Shown here piece after piece: positions 1 to 9,894 of a stretch of DNA of 64,000 nucleotides. Below the pieces are notes generated by a model. It saw only the letters and a program-made list of their open reading frames with translations, ran no database searches and was not told where the DNA came from. Both the position numbers and the translations under genes were made by a program. The number at the start of each line of letters is the position of its first letter. Position 1 is the stretch's first letter. The stretch is from contig JAFLUZ010000001.1 in assembly GCA_022508535.1 (NCBI GenBank), positions 124,001 through 188,000 of the forward strand. Direction: 5' to 3'. The DNA comes from Erysipelotrichales bacterium. Lineage in GTDB: Bacteria; Bacillota_I; Bacilli_A; RFN20; CAG-826.

Positions 1-857
1 TTAGTGAAAGTAAGAAAAATAGATTAATATCATTTCCAAAAAGCGAAAACATTGCAGGATTTTTTGACTTACCACTAGATTTAGCTTTTTCTCCTACATG
101 CGTAAATTATAATGCAGCTAAGTTTTGTCTAGATAATAGAGAAGAAGTGAAAGATATAATTTCTTATCTTGATCTTATTCGTCTTGGTGGTAAGCAAAAT
201 TTACGTCCACTTTGCATAAGTTCGGATTCTAAATACGCACTAAAACTTTTTAAACGATACTTATCTAATTGTTTCACAAATACTAATTTTGAAGACATTG
301 ACATTCAAGATTTAAGTGGCTATGACATTGAACCTACCAAAGAAAACATCTTCTTAAGAAGATGTAATGAAGAAAAAAATAACGTATACTTTTTAACTTT
401 TAATGGTGAAATTGAGCAAGATAAGTTTGAAAAAGTAGTAACATTCTTAAAAAATGGTAAAAGAAATAAATTCTTAATTGTTAATTTAAGTGCAGAAGTG
501 AATCTAGATGCAATAATTCCAATTTGTTTTTGTGACAAGACTAATGCACAAAACCTAAAAAAATATTGTGACATTATTGAAGTCTCTCCATTTTCGAATA
601 TGGAAAAAAATGCTTTAATCGAAGATTTAATTAATACGCAAAAAGATAGTTATAAGTTAAATAATATTGAGATCGATGATGAGGTTAAACACGCTTTATT
701 GAACCGCTCTTTAGACGATATTAAACAATTTATCGATAAATCAATATTACACGGATCTAAAAATAATGGGAATATTCGTATAGATCTAGATACATATAAA
801 TCAATAATTTCTAAAGAAATTAAAAGTTCTAAAACTTATGGATTTGAGGTGAAATAG
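1..857 (+). CDS. C-terminal part of an unknown protein, open at the window edge
   Basis: The frame is open from base 3 to the TAG at 855-857, so the gene begins before the window. A GTG at 147 lies inside the open frame and is probably not the start. At least 284 residues are present. No catalytic motif is visible. The last 100 residues (a segment near VSPFSNMEKNALIEDLI, then a helical stretch) look like the lid of an AAA+ ATPase, but that is only a resemblance. The stop is one base from the next ATG, so it is translated with the VirD4-like gene and probably belongs to the same system. Function unknown. Confidence 0.6.
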   Translation, partial: SESKKNRLISFPKSENIAGFFDLPLDLAFSPTCVNYNAAKFCLDNREEVKDIISYLDLIRLGGKQNLRPLCISSDSKYALKLFKRYLSNCFTNTNFEDIDIQDLSGYDIEPTKENIFLRRCNEEKNNVYFLTFNGEIEQDKFEKVVTFLKNGKRNKFLIVNLSAEVNLDAIIPICFCDKTNAQNLKKYCDIIEVSPFSNMEKNALIEDLINTQKDSYKLNNIEIDDEVKHALLNRSLDDIKQFIDKSILHGSKNNGNIRIDLDTYKSIISKEIKSSKTYGFEVK

Positions 858-858
858 T

Positions 859-2538
859 ATGGAAATAAATGAACTTTTACAAGACTATGAAAATACAAAA
901 ATAATTAACTATAAAGACACTAAGTTTCCTTTTCCAAATGTCGTTAATTACGATGATTTGGCAAACCATGAAATTACTGGTGTCTTAAAAATAAATCGAA
1001 TTGTGGATGGCAAATTAGTCCAAACCTACAGCACAAATGATAACCATGTCGCGGTAATTGCCGCGACTAGGTTAGGTAAAACAACATCATATGTAATTCC
1101 AACTATTTTATCTTTTGCAATGCAAAAAGTGAAAAGAAGTATGATAGTTTCTGATCCTAAAGGAGAGTTATATCGTCTTACTGCTGCAAAGTTAAAAGCG
1201 TTAGGATATGATGTCAAATTATTAAACTTTCGAAATTTTAGGCATAGTGAAAGTTGGAATCCATTAACGAAAATTTATAGAAAATACCGCAAAGCAATAG
1301 AAATGGTTAAAGATGTTGAAAAGCTTAATAAAGAAAGTTTTCCTATGGAATATGAAGATAAAATGTATAATACCAAAAAAGAACTAAAGACTGCTGTTAA
1401 TAGACTTTCTAAATATTTATTAGATGAAGTGGAATATGATATTGATAGCATCGTGGCAATGTTTGTTGTTAAACAAAACCAAAATGATCCTTATTGGGAA
1501 GAATGTGCTTCTGAAGTTTTAAAAGCATTTTTATGGGCGATGTTAGAAGACTCTAACAAAGAATATAACGCCATAACAGAATACACATACTCATTTAGTA
1601 CAATTCTTAGTATTATGACTACTTTTAAATCTGATGAATCAAGTGATTTTGATAGAGGGTATTTTACTCTAAGAAGAAATTCTAAGGCTTATGATATTGC
1701 AAGTGGCGCGATTATTAACAATGCTAAAAACACTCGAAATTGTGTATTGTCTAGTTTAAATTCTAAACTTGCATTATTCCGTGACGTATCAATAAGAAAC
1801 ATAACAAATTGCAATTCATTTGAAATTGAAGATATTTTAAAAAGACCTACTGTAATATTTATTAATTATCGTGATGAATTAAAAATTCATTACAATATTA
1901 TTAGTCTTTTTGTTCAAAATGCTTATTGTGCATTTATTGATCACGCAAATGAAAATATGAATGGTAAATTAGATATTCCATTTTATTTTATACTTGATGA
2001 ATTCGGCAATTTTCCAGCCCTCCGTGACTTCGAAACAACAATTTCTGCTTGCGCAGGAAGAAACATTTTCTTTATTTTAATTATCCAATCATATGCTCAA
2101 TTAAATAACGTGTATGGAAAAGCAGTGGCAGAAATAATTCGCGATAATCTTAATATGCATGTCTTCTTTGGATCTAATAATCCTGAAACTTTAAAAATGT
2201 TTTCGGAAGAATGTGGATTACGCACAAGAATTTCTCCAATCAGCGCCTTAAATGGTAGTAGTGAAAATATTCAAAATTATCAAATTGAAACAATACCTGC
2301 CGTTACAAAAAGTAGATTATCACACTTTGAACCAGGTGAATGTATCATCACTGAGGCCAATTGCGGTTATGTGTTATTCTCAAGATTAGAGAGATATTAT
2401 CTTTGTGATGAGTTTAATAAGTTACCATTGTCATGGGAAAAAGACTATAAATGCAATATTGATTATGATGATAAAAAATTTAATTATAAACCAGATACAC
2501 CACCTAGAAGTAAGTATAGTTTTGACGAATTGTGGTAG
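859..2538 (+). CDS. VirD4/TraG-family coupling-protein-like ATPase, no membrane anchor
   Basis: The 559-residue protein has the marks of type IV coupling proteins. The Walker A loop is AATRLGKTT near residues 67-75. It is followed by SDPKGELYRLTA and a WNPL motif, and the Walker B segment LDEFGNFP lies near residue 380. A later FFGSNNPETLKMFSEE stretch matches the family's C-terminal ATPase part. Family members pump DNA or protein across a secretion channel as hexamers. This one lacks the usual N-terminal transmembrane helices, and no channel, pilin or relaxase gene is in view. In this operon it more likely remodels or delivers an unknown macromolecule. The family call is firm and the role is inferred. 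Confidence 0.88.
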   Translation: MEINELLQDYENTKIINYKDTKFPFPNVVNYDDLANHEITGVLKINRIVDGKLVQTYSTNDNHVAVIAATRLGKTTSYVIPTILSFAMQKVKRSMIVSDPKGELYRLTAAKLKALGYDVKLLNFRNFRHSESWNPLTKIYRKYRKAIEMVKDVEKLNKESFPMEYEDKMYNTKKELKTAVNRLSKYLLDEVEYDIDSIVAMFVVKQNQNDPYWEECASEVLKAFLWAMLEDSNKEYNAITEYTYSFSTILSIMTTFKSDESSDFDRGYFTLRRNSKAYDIASGAIINNAKNTRNCVLSSLNSKLALFRDVSIRNITNCNSFEIEDILKRPTVIFINYRDELKIHYNIISLFVQNAYCAFIDHANENMNGKLDIPFYFILDEFGNFPALRDFETTISACAGRNIFFILIIQSYAQLNNVYGKAVAEIIRDNLNMHVFFGSNNPETLKMFSEECGLRTRISPISALNGSSENIQNYQIETIPAVTKSRLSHFEPGECIITEANCGYVLFSRLERYYLCDEFNKLPLSWEKDYKCNIDYDDKKFNYKPDTPPRSKYSFDELW

Positions 2539-2919
2539 TAATATGTTGAAATCAATTTTATCAAATTAAATGGTTTAATAATAAATTTCATTATAGTTTA
2601 TTTAATGAGTTTGAATGAGTAAATAGATAAAAATAAATAAAAGACTATAGGCAAATATAGAAAAATAGCAAATGTAAATAGATAAAAAGATTAGAATATT
2701 TGTTAAAAATATTTGCTTATTTTCTTGTTTTTGATTGACACTCAAAACAAATCTATGCCTATTTATTGTGCTTAATTTTATGATTATCACTTATTTTGAT
2801 GTTGCTCTAATTATTCTTGCAAGACATGCTTACATAATATTATAATATTATGTGTCGAAAACAATCGAAATTTATTGCAACTATATATGTATACTATAAC
2901 AAAAGGGGTGGTACTAATC
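2539..2919 (+). other. Intergenic gap inside the operon, no gene seen
   Basis: This AT-rich stretch separates the VirD4-like gene from the transglutaminase-like gene. It contains repeated AAATAGATAAAAA-like words near 2620-2690. A 62-codon minus-strand frame at 2602-2790 is very low in complexity and has no ribosome site, so it was not called. A Shine-Dalgarno sequence (aaaggggtgg, 2902-2908 region) leads the next gene. A promoter for the downstream genes could lie here, but no convincing -35/-10 pair was found. Confidence 0.5.
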
Positions 2920-3957
2920 ATGGAAAATGATATAATTGTTCGCAATTATAGAAAAAATCGTTTTTTAAATGCTGTTCAACAAAGTATCTATGATTCAATT
3001 TATCTATCAATAAATTCACGCCGCCCTAATTGTGTTATTCCTGTAGATTTCCAATCCTTTGCTGATATTGAAGTGGCAATGACAGCAGTAAAATACGATC
3101 ACCCAGAAATTATGAATGTAAATTTTAATAATTTTAATGCAAGTATTGATGTGAGAGGGCGAATAATTAATCTATCATATATAAGAACTCCGGAACAATC
3201 TAAGATTAATGAAGTTGTAAATTATATAAAAGAGAAAACGTCTTCTTTGAAAAAAGATTATGATAAGGCTTTGTTTATTCATGATTACCTGGTAGAAAAT
3301 GTTTCATATGATTACGCAGTATTAAAAAAAGCGAATGATGGTGAAATTACTTCAGAAGAAGATTTAGAATGTTTTTCAATCTATGGTCCTCTAGTTCACC
3401 ATAGGGCGGTTTGCTCTGGTTTTACACTAGCATATAACTATTTATTATCTCAAATTGGTATTGACGCAGTGACTATTTTAGCAAACGAAGACAAAAATGT
3501 ACCACATTGTTTCAGCGCGATTCATTTGAAAGATGAAGAAAACGGATGGATCAATGTTGATTTAACAATTGATTCCAAAAAAGAAAATATATTCTTTGAT
3601 CGTGGAAAAAAAAGAATTTATCCTTTTTTTCATTTTGCTTTCGGAGTATCAGATGAAAGAATGAGAGATTTAGATGTTAGCTCTAATGAATTTTTAGGAT
3701 GTGATAATGAAAATCTTTCATATTATTACCAAAACAATTTATTCTTTAATCAATTTCCTAAATTGAGACGTTATATAAACGATATGTCAGGCAGAAAAAA
3801 AATTTTTATTTTTGAATACAAAGGTAATTATAAAGCTAAAGAGATGGCTATTATGGCATCCAAATTACTTTATGAACATGGAATTAATATAGAAAGCAAT
3901 TATTATTTTTTTGATAGATATTTTTGTTTTATGGGAGGGACTTTAAATGAATTCTAA
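2920..3957 (+). CDS. Transglutaminase-like cysteine protease-fold protein
   Basis: The 345-residue protein carries the transglutaminase-like triad in order: Cys in RAVCSGFTLAYNYLL (about residue 165), His in VPHCFSAIHL (about 194) and Asp in WINVDLTID (about 213). The preceding helix DKALFIHDYLVENVSYDY is typical of the family. Bacterial members are mostly peptidases or amide-bond-modifying enzymes. No signal peptide is visible, so it should act in the cytoplasm. The ATG at 2920 is preferred over the in-frame ATG at 2875 because a strong aaaggggtgg lies just before it. The end overlaps the ClpB-like start by 11 bases, so the two are translationally coupled. The substrate is unknown; an operon protein is plausible. 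Confidence 0.85.
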   Translation: MENDIIVRNYRKNRFLNAVQQSIYDSIYLSINSRRPNCVIPVDFQSFADIEVAMTAVKYDHPEIMNVNFNNFNASIDVRGRIINLSYIRTPEQSKINEVVNYIKEKTSSLKKDYDKALFIHDYLVENVSYDYAVLKKANDGEITSEEDLECFSIYGPLVHHRAVCSGFTLAYNYLLSQIGIDAVTILANEDKNVPHCFSAIHLKDEENGWINVDLTIDSKKENIFFDRGKKRIYPFFHFAFGVSDERMRDLDVSSNEFLGCDNENLSYYYQNNLFFNQFPKLRRYINDMSGRKKIFIFEYKGNYKAKEMAIMASKLLYEHGINIESNYYFFDRYFCFMGGTLNEF

Positions 3958-6094
3958 TATAAAACCAATTACCAAATTCCAAAAGGATTTTGAAAAATTC
4001 ATTCATCTTTATGATAGTTTTATTATCGAAGGTAATATCGCAGATCGTCAAGTTTATAGAGATAGAGAGAATGATAGTCTTGATAGTTCTGAAAGTCTTA
4101 CAGATTATTTAACAAGAGCTTATGAGGATGAATATATTGTTTGTGCCTATGACTCTGATCGTTCAGAAAAGAATCGTTTTATCATCTTGAACGATGATAG
4201 TAAGATTAATGAATTAATTCCGAATGCTACTTCTAGGGATTTGCTAAAAACATTAAATATTCTACCATCTGAAAATGAAGAAGATAATTCTGTAGACGAA
4301 AACAAACAATCAGTTCCTTCAGAAGAAGAATTGGAAAAATTATTTCCAATTGGACATAATAACTCTGGAATTAGTTTAGATATTGCGAAAATTTGTTATA
4401 TTCTAAGTACAAATAAAGATGGTGAAAACGTTCTTGAAAGAGAAAAACCTTTTATGTTCATTTTTACCAATACTTCGCGTTTTAGTGTTACCCCTGGCTC
4501 TGTTGGTAGCGAAGATGAACGGGTGATGTATTCTGCAATTTATCAACTTAATCAATTATTACAAGATGATAAAATAATTTTTGTTACAAATAAGACAAAT
4601 GATTTGCCAACATGGTTGGAAAATGAAAACTACAATATTAATATAAAAAAATTATCCATTTTACGTCCTGATGAATCTCTAAGAAAAGATATTGTTAAGG
4701 ATAAAATGGATGATTATAGTGTTCGTTGTTCTTATCTTGCTGAGAAAAATAATGAAACACCGCGACTTGTCTCTTTATTAAGTGGATTTACTATACGTAA
4801 AATAGAACGTTTCTTCGATTTTGTGGAGCAAAACAATGATGAGCTATTCTTAAATGGCACACCAATATCTATTGATGAGGCATTATTGCGTTTTAATTTT
4901 GGTACAAACATTGAAAATCCATGGGATAGCGAAGATGTATTTAATAAAGTAGCGGGCATACGCACATCAATTAACAAAAAACTTAAAGGACAAGACAAAA
5001 TTGCTGAACGTATTGAGACCATTCTTGGTTTAGCGGTGACAGGGTATAAGCGCGTTTCAAACCCTAAATCCCCGAGAGCTGTTTTATTTTTAGCGGGTCC
5101 AACTGGTACTGGTAAAACAGAAGTAACAAAGATGATTGCCAAAGCAATCTTTGGAAGCGAAGAAAAAATGGTTCGCTTTGATATGTCAGAATTTGCTCAA
5201 GAACATACTGACCAACGTCTTTTTGGTGCCCCACCAGGATATGTTGGTTTTGATGCTGGCGGAGAATTGACTAATGCTGTCAGCCAAGATCCATTTTCTT
5301 TGATTCTTTTTGATGAAATTGAGAAAGCCCATCCACGCATTTTGGATAAATTTTTACAAATTTTAAGTGATGGGCGATTGACAGATGGTCAAGGTAGAAC
5401 GGTTAGTTTTGAAAATGCAGTAATTGTTATGACTTCTAATGCAGGACTTTCAGTTCGTACTGAAACAAAGCAAACAATAAATGAAGAAGGTTTACCAATT
5501 AGCGTGGAACAAGTCCCAAATGACCTGGCAAAAGATTTCGAAAAAAATCATGTTGACTATGAACTTGCGGATATCGATACTTTAGTCAAAGTTGAAAATG
5601 ACATTGATTGTTCAAAAAAAGATATTTCTATGAAAAACAAAGATGATTTTTATGAACACCTTAAACGTTTTGTGCGCTGCAATTTATCATATTTCTTTGC
5701 TCATGAGTTGAATCGTAAAGAAATTTTTGGACGATTGATAGATTCAATTGTTATTTATAATTATATTTCAGAAGAGGCAATGCGAGGTATTGTTGAAGAT
5801 GAAATTAGTCAAATAGATAATTTTTCAAAAGAACGATACGGTATGGTAAAGGATAATGACGAAACATCTTTTGAGATTATTAAAAAATTTATTTTTGAGC
5901 AGTGTAATGCATTAGAAACACGGGGACTTGGTGGACGTGGTATTAATAAAAAAGTTGATGAAATTTATGGTTCGGCTATATCGCAAGCTGTGTTAGCGAA
6001 AAAATTGCGTCCAGTATTTGATGAAACAATTCATCATTATTTAGTGAAATTAGAAAACGGAACTGTAAGTGTGGATATCTTAGAGAAGGAATAA
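3947..6094 (+). CDS. ClpB/ClpA-type AAA+ unfoldase with a single AAA+ module
   Basis: In this 715-residue protein, residues about 375-510 match the second AAA+ domain of ClpB: LAGPTGTGKTEVTK (Walker A), GAPPGYVGFDAGGELT (pore-loop region), LFDEIEKAHP (Walker B), LQILSDGRLTDGQGRTV and an SNAG sensor. The first roughly 320 residues are not a recognisable D1 ring, and there is an extra acidic stretch near 500-560 before the C-terminal lid (TRGLGGRGINKKV). Such Hsp100 proteins thread polypeptides using ATP. No ClpP tripeptide loop was identified and no protease gene of that type is adjacent. Within the operon it may disassemble or load another component. Confidence 0.9.
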   Translation: MNSNIKPITKFQKDFEKFIHLYDSFIIEGNIADRQVYRDRENDSLDSSESLTDYLTRAYEDEYIVCAYDSDRSEKNRFIILNDDSKINELIPNATSRDLLKTLNILPSENEEDNSVDENKQSVPSEEELEKLFPIGHNNSGISLDIAKICYILSTNKDGENVLEREKPFMFIFTNTSRFSVTPGSVGSEDERVMYSAIYQLNQLLQDDKIIFVTNKTNDLPTWLENENYNINIKKLSILRPDESLRKDIVKDKMDDYSVRCSYLAEKNNETPRLVSLLSGFTIRKIERFFDFVEQNNDELFLNGTPISIDEALLRFNFGTNIENPWDSEDVFNKVAGIRTSINKKLKGQDKIAERIETILGLAVTGYKRVSNPKSPRAVLFLAGPTGTGKTEVTKMIAKAIFGSEEKMVRFDMSEFAQEHTDQRLFGAPPGYVGFDAGGELTNAVSQDPFSLILFDEIEKAHPRILDKFLQILSDGRLTDGQGRTVSFENAVIVMTSNAGLSVRTETKQTINEEGLPISVEQVPNDLAKDFEKNHVDYELADIDTLVKVENDIDCSKKDISMKNKDDFYEHLKRFVRCNLSYFFAHELNRKEIFGRLIDSIVIYNYISEEAMRGIVEDEISQIDNFSKERYGMVKDNDETSFEIIKKFIFEQCNALETRGLGGRGINKKVDEIYGSAISQAVLAKKLRPVFDETIHHYLVKLENGTVSVDILEKE

Positions 6095-6097
6095 AAA

Positions 6098-6454
6098 ATG
6101 TCTATTAATAGAAAAGAATTATTAAAAACAGGATTGGCAATTGAAAAAACTGGTGCAAATAAAAAAGCAGCAGCAGCTTTTTATCGCAAATTTATTGAGT
6201 CTCACCCATTTTTTAAAATGTACAGTACTATGTTTAGTAATAATATTAATAATGAAATTTCTAAGGTTTCATCTTTGAAAGATACTTTACTTTTTGAAAA
6301 TCATCTAAAAGCAGTTAACGAAATATATATATTTTGTGAAAAGAATCCAACAAATATATATATGAAGCTTAAAGATTTATCATTTGAAAAACGTAATGAA
6401 GTTCAACGTGTATTTTATGAAATTGATATTAACAATAAAAGAAAATGGTGGTGA
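6098..6454 (+). CDS. Small helical protein of unknown function
   Basis: The gene codes for 118 residues and starts three bases after the ClpB-like stop. It is rich in Lys, Asn and Glu, appears mostly helical, and shows no cysteine pair, P-loop or membrane segment. I do not recognise the family. Its position between the unfoldase and the zinc-ribbon protein suggests an adaptor or structural role in the same system, which is an inference from context only. Confidence 0.7.
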   Translation: MSINRKELLKTGLAIEKTGANKKAAAAFYRKFIESHPFFKMYSTMFSNNINNEISKVSSLKDTLLFENHLKAVNEIYIFCEKNPTNIYMKLKDLSFEKRNEVQRVFYEIDINNKRKWW

Positions 6455-6460
6455 TGGCAT

Positions 6461-8077
6461 ATGGCAAATTATAAAATATTAAAATTAGAATGCCCAAGTT
6501 GTCATCAAGAATTTGAAGCAGACATTTCAAAATCAGATATTCGTTGTAAAAATATGTCATGTAGGCATCGTTTTAGTCGGATTGATAAAGATAAAGCAAT
6601 TCGTGGGGCCAATGCAAAACTACGTTCTTTAAATTCTGAAAAATCTGTATTGATTCAAGAAATAGATGATCAGAAAATAGAAAATCTAGAGATACTAGAA
6701 CAAAAAGATAAATTCTCTGATGATGTAGAGATTATAGAATATGATGAAGATATTAGTATTGATGACCTAGATTGTTTTGGTGCTACATCTAATAATTTAA
6801 CTCATGCAAACTATTCGCATGTAAATAGCGAAATTAATTTACCTAAATCATGGAATTATAATGGAAAAACTTTTGCTATTGGTGATGAGAAAGAAGCAAT
6901 TATGTATATTTATCGATCTAATCTTGTTCGACATGTATTTAAGTCCAATAGTAAAGAATTTGTAGATGAGTTTGATAAATTGCTTAGAATTTATTGTAAA
7001 AACTATGATATTTCTTATGAGGATTTTATGAAGCAAGTAAATGAGTTTAAAGTTAAATTGGATCGCAAAGAATTGTTTCTATGCATTTTTGTCATACTAA
7101 CGCATCAATTAATTATTTCTGATGTTGGGCATTCTGTTTATACATTTACTAATCCAACTGACCTCGCAACGCGAATAAGCGATGAGAATGATGATCTACT
7201 ATTTATAATTAAAAATCATCGCCTTGCCACATTTATTTTTTTAAGCGGTGATGATTATTCAAAATATAATTCATATCTTTATGATGATGGATTATATAAT
7301 CAAATTAATGATCGTCTTATGAAACTAATTTTTGATTTTTCTTCTCAACCTACTAATAGTCGTGATTCTAAAGTAATGTACATAGAAGTTAATAAAGATG
7401 TTAATAAGATATTAAAATTAGGAACATACAGACAATTTATTTCTTCTTTGATAATAAAAGAAAACATGTATGAAAAGAATCGTTGTATTTATGCAATTGA
7501 TTCTAATTATCATAATGTTTTGATGCCGAATAATCTCGTGGAAAATGAATTTAAAGAATTGTTTCACTTGAAAATCGAAGATATCAATTTATTTTTGGAT
7601 AATTTATGCTATTATTGCACGCAAAGTGAAATTATTCATTTGCCTAATGGTATGATTATCACAAATTCGGAGCAAGATTTATTGGATTTAGTTAAAGATT
7701 ACAAAAAATCCAATGCGGCTGAAATTCGTGTTAAGATAGCTATCTATTATTCACTTTACCGAAATAAAGTATTTGCTATAGGTAACTTTAGTAATATTTC
7801 GGCATATTTAGATCAGTTACATTGTGATAATGATGATTTTGATGCTTTTATTGAAAAGATTAGTAAAAACTTATCAATATCAAAACTATTCTTTGATGGG
7901 GAATATCGCTCATTAGATGAAATAGCTATGCGAGTGACACAGATGTCACTAGATGAAGCTATTGCAGCTGCGGAACAATTTAATAACGGACAACTAAAAG
8001 AGCTATTTAAAATGTACAATCTTGATTTAAATGAGAACAATTTAAATGATGAAATAGAGAGGGGATTACGTATATGA
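6461..8077 (+). CDS. Unknown protein with N-terminal zinc ribbon
   Basis: The protein has 538 residues. Residues about 10-43 hold CPSC followed by CKNMSC, a two-knuckle zinc ribbon. An acidic low-complexity linker follows (about 75-110), then a long region without recognised motifs and a helical C-terminus. No membrane segment is visible. The stop overlaps the next start by four bases (ATGA), so it is co-translated with the coiled-coil protein. Zinc ribbons in such operons often mediate protein or nucleic-acid contacts. Function otherwise unknown. Confidence 0.75.
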   Translation: MANYKILKLECPSCHQEFEADISKSDIRCKNMSCRHRFSRIDKDKAIRGANAKLRSLNSEKSVLIQEIDDQKIENLEILEQKDKFSDDVEIIEYDEDISIDDLDCFGATSNNLTHANYSHVNSEINLPKSWNYNGKTFAIGDEKEAIMYIYRSNLVRHVFKSNSKEFVDEFDKLLRIYCKNYDISYEDFMKQVNEFKVKLDRKELFLCIFVILTHQLIISDVGHSVYTFTNPTDLATRISDENDDLLFIIKNHRLATFIFLSGDDYSKYNSYLYDDGLYNQINDRLMKLIFDFSSQPTNSRDSKVMYIEVNKDVNKILKLGTYRQFISSLIIKENMYEKNRCIYAIDSNYHNVLMPNNLVENEFKELFHLKIEDINLFLDNLCYYCTQSEIIHLPNGMIITNSEQDLLDLVKDYKKSNAAEIRVKIAIYYSLYRNKVFAIGNFSNISAYLDQLHCDNDDFDAFIEKISKNLSISKLFFDGEYRSLDEIAMRVTQMSLDEAIAAAEQFNNGQLKELFKMYNLDLNENNLNDEIERGLRI

Positions 8078-9894
8078 GTTTATCTTTTTATCGTGATAAA
8101 ATACCAAGCAAATATCGTTGGCTCATTCATGCTTCTGAAATTGAGAACGGATATTATATTGGCTCAACTAAAATTGCTGATTTAGGGGCATCCACTTCAG
8201 AATTGAAAAGATTGGGAGACGCTCATCAAGCATATACTAAGAAACTTAAAGAAGAACAGGAAAGAAATTTACTGCAAGGAGAAATTCAAAAATTAGCTGA
8301 CTCAAAGAATAAGATACTTCAAAATCAATTTGTGAATATTGATTCATATTTTCAAAGAATTGAATTATTGAAAAATGATATTGAATCAATGCTGTCAAGG
8401 TTAGAAGATGGAGAAGTTACTAATGATTTGAAAAAAAACATTATGGCTAAAGTAAATAAAGTTGTAAATACAAACGTACATATAATTTCCGAACAACATA
8501 AAAAGATTGCAGATTTAATAAAAATGATTGAACAAATTGTACAGAGTGCAAGTGACAGTAAATCACAAACAAAACTTAAAGAATTAAAACGACAAATTTC
8601 AAATATTAAGGCTTTTGAAGCAAATAGCATTGTATCTAATAGTTTTGATGCTTTAAACAACCTAAAAGAAAATTTAAGATTAGCTTCAGCATTGATTAGT
8701 AGTGTCAATGTTGCATCGAAAATTATTAAACAATCTTCTGGACAAATTTCCGAATCTTATGTTTCGCGTTTGCTGAATCTTGTTGAGGATTTTGATTTTG
8801 AAAATGGAGAAAAAAATAGTGAAAAAATTGAAAAGGTTCAAAATCTTATTCAAGAAATTCAAAATGAAATTGTTTCTACTGCAGTGGCCAAAAAAAGTTT
8901 AGAACAACAAGTAAGAATGGATGTATTTATATCCACGTTAACTAGGGCAAAAGAGTCTATTCACTATATTGAAAAACCTGATTATGTAAATCAATGTTAC
9001 TCTTTGCAAGAAGAAATTAATGATGTAATTTCTAATCTTGAAATAAAAACTCAATCTGCTAAAATCCGTACTCGTATACAAATGATTTCTGAAAGTATTC
9101 AAAAAATAAATATAAAAGGTAATATTAATCGCGGAGATTACGATGAGCTGAGAAGTTATAAGCAAGAACTTAGTAACCTTTCATTGTCTAGTGATGCTTA
9201 TAATAGTAAAAAAGAGATTTTTGATGAGCTCTATTCTAAATTACAAAAAATATGTGATGAAACTAATACAAAGTTTGACATTGAATTTGATGAAGCAAAA
9301 TATCAAGAGCAAATTAGACAAATGCAAAAACTGTATGATGCTTCACGAAAAAATCAAATTATTAATAATTATCGAAATAGAGTCGATAAATTCCGTGAGA
9401 GAATGAAAAATAAAAATTTTATTGCTCTTCCAATAATGTCACAAGTGCATAAAACGGACAATGAATCAGGGAAACAATATACGATGGAAGTGTTTTATTC
9501 TCCTAAGAGGCCATATGTTGTAACTGTTGCAATATTTTTAGCTAATGGAGAAACATTTTATGAATCAAGGCCAGTAATTTTACGTCATAATAATCAAGAT
9601 TATTATCTTTTAGAAAATGAAGAAACTGCAGCTTTAGTTCATGAAAATTGTAAAGAGATTTATGATATTTTAGATGAAGAACAAGTTAAAGTTACTGCTA
9701 AAGATTTAAATTATTTCCGTATAGATGGCGCCGCAGCACAAGAATACATCAAAAAATGTGGTTTATTTCAAGGTGATAATGGTATGAATTCTAATATTTA
9801 TGCCCACCAAGTTGAGGTAAAAGTTCATTATCAGCCAAAAGCTCAAGTAAGGCATAATTCAATTATGCCAAGAATGAGGGCATTGAATAAATAG
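8074..9894 (+). CDS. Long coiled-coil protein of unknown function
   Basis: The protein has 606 residues. Residues about 50-460 show heptad-like Leu/Ile spacing with many Lys, Glu and Gln and almost no Pro, consistent with several long coiled coils. A globular segment follows (about 470-600), including SKRP-like and YYLLENEETAALVHENCKEIY stretches split by turns. There is no signal peptide or P-loop. It overlaps the zinc-ribbon gene and its TAG directly abuts the ATG of the radical SAM gene, so expression is coupled. A scaffold role is a reasonable guess; no known family was recognised. Confidence 0.75.
   Translation: MSLSFYRDKIPSKYRWLIHASEIENGYYIGSTKIADLGASTSELKRLGDAHQAYTKKLKEEQERNLLQGEIQKLADSKNKILQNQFVNIDSYFQRIELLKNDIESMLSRLEDGEVTNDLKKNIMAKVNKVVNTNVHIISEQHKKIADLIKMIEQIVQSASDSKSQTKLKELKRQISNIKAFEANSIVSNSFDALNNLKENLRLASALISSVNVASKIIKQSSGQISESYVSRLLNLVEDFDFENGEKNSEKIEKVQNLIQEIQNEIVSTAVAKKSLEQQVRMDVFISTLTRAKESIHYIEKPDYVNQCYSLQEEINDVISNLEIKTQSAKIRTRIQMISESIQKINIKGNINRGDYDELRSYKQELSNLSLSSDAYNSKKEIFDELYSKLQKICDETNTKFDIEFDEAKYQEQIRQMQKLYDASRKNQIINNYRNRVDKFRERMKNKNFIALPIMSQVHKTDNESGKQYTMEVFYSPKRPYVVTVAIFLANGETFYESRPVILRHNNQDYYLLENEETAALVHENCKEIYDILDEEQVKVTAKDLNYFRIDGAAAQEYIKKCGLFQGDNGMNSNIYAHQVEVKVHYQPKAQVRHNSIMPRMRALNK

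Noticed and set aside
2602-2790. 62-codon minus-strand frame in the operon gap
   Set aside because: Very low complexity, hydrophobic by AT composition, no ribosome site and opposite to the operon.
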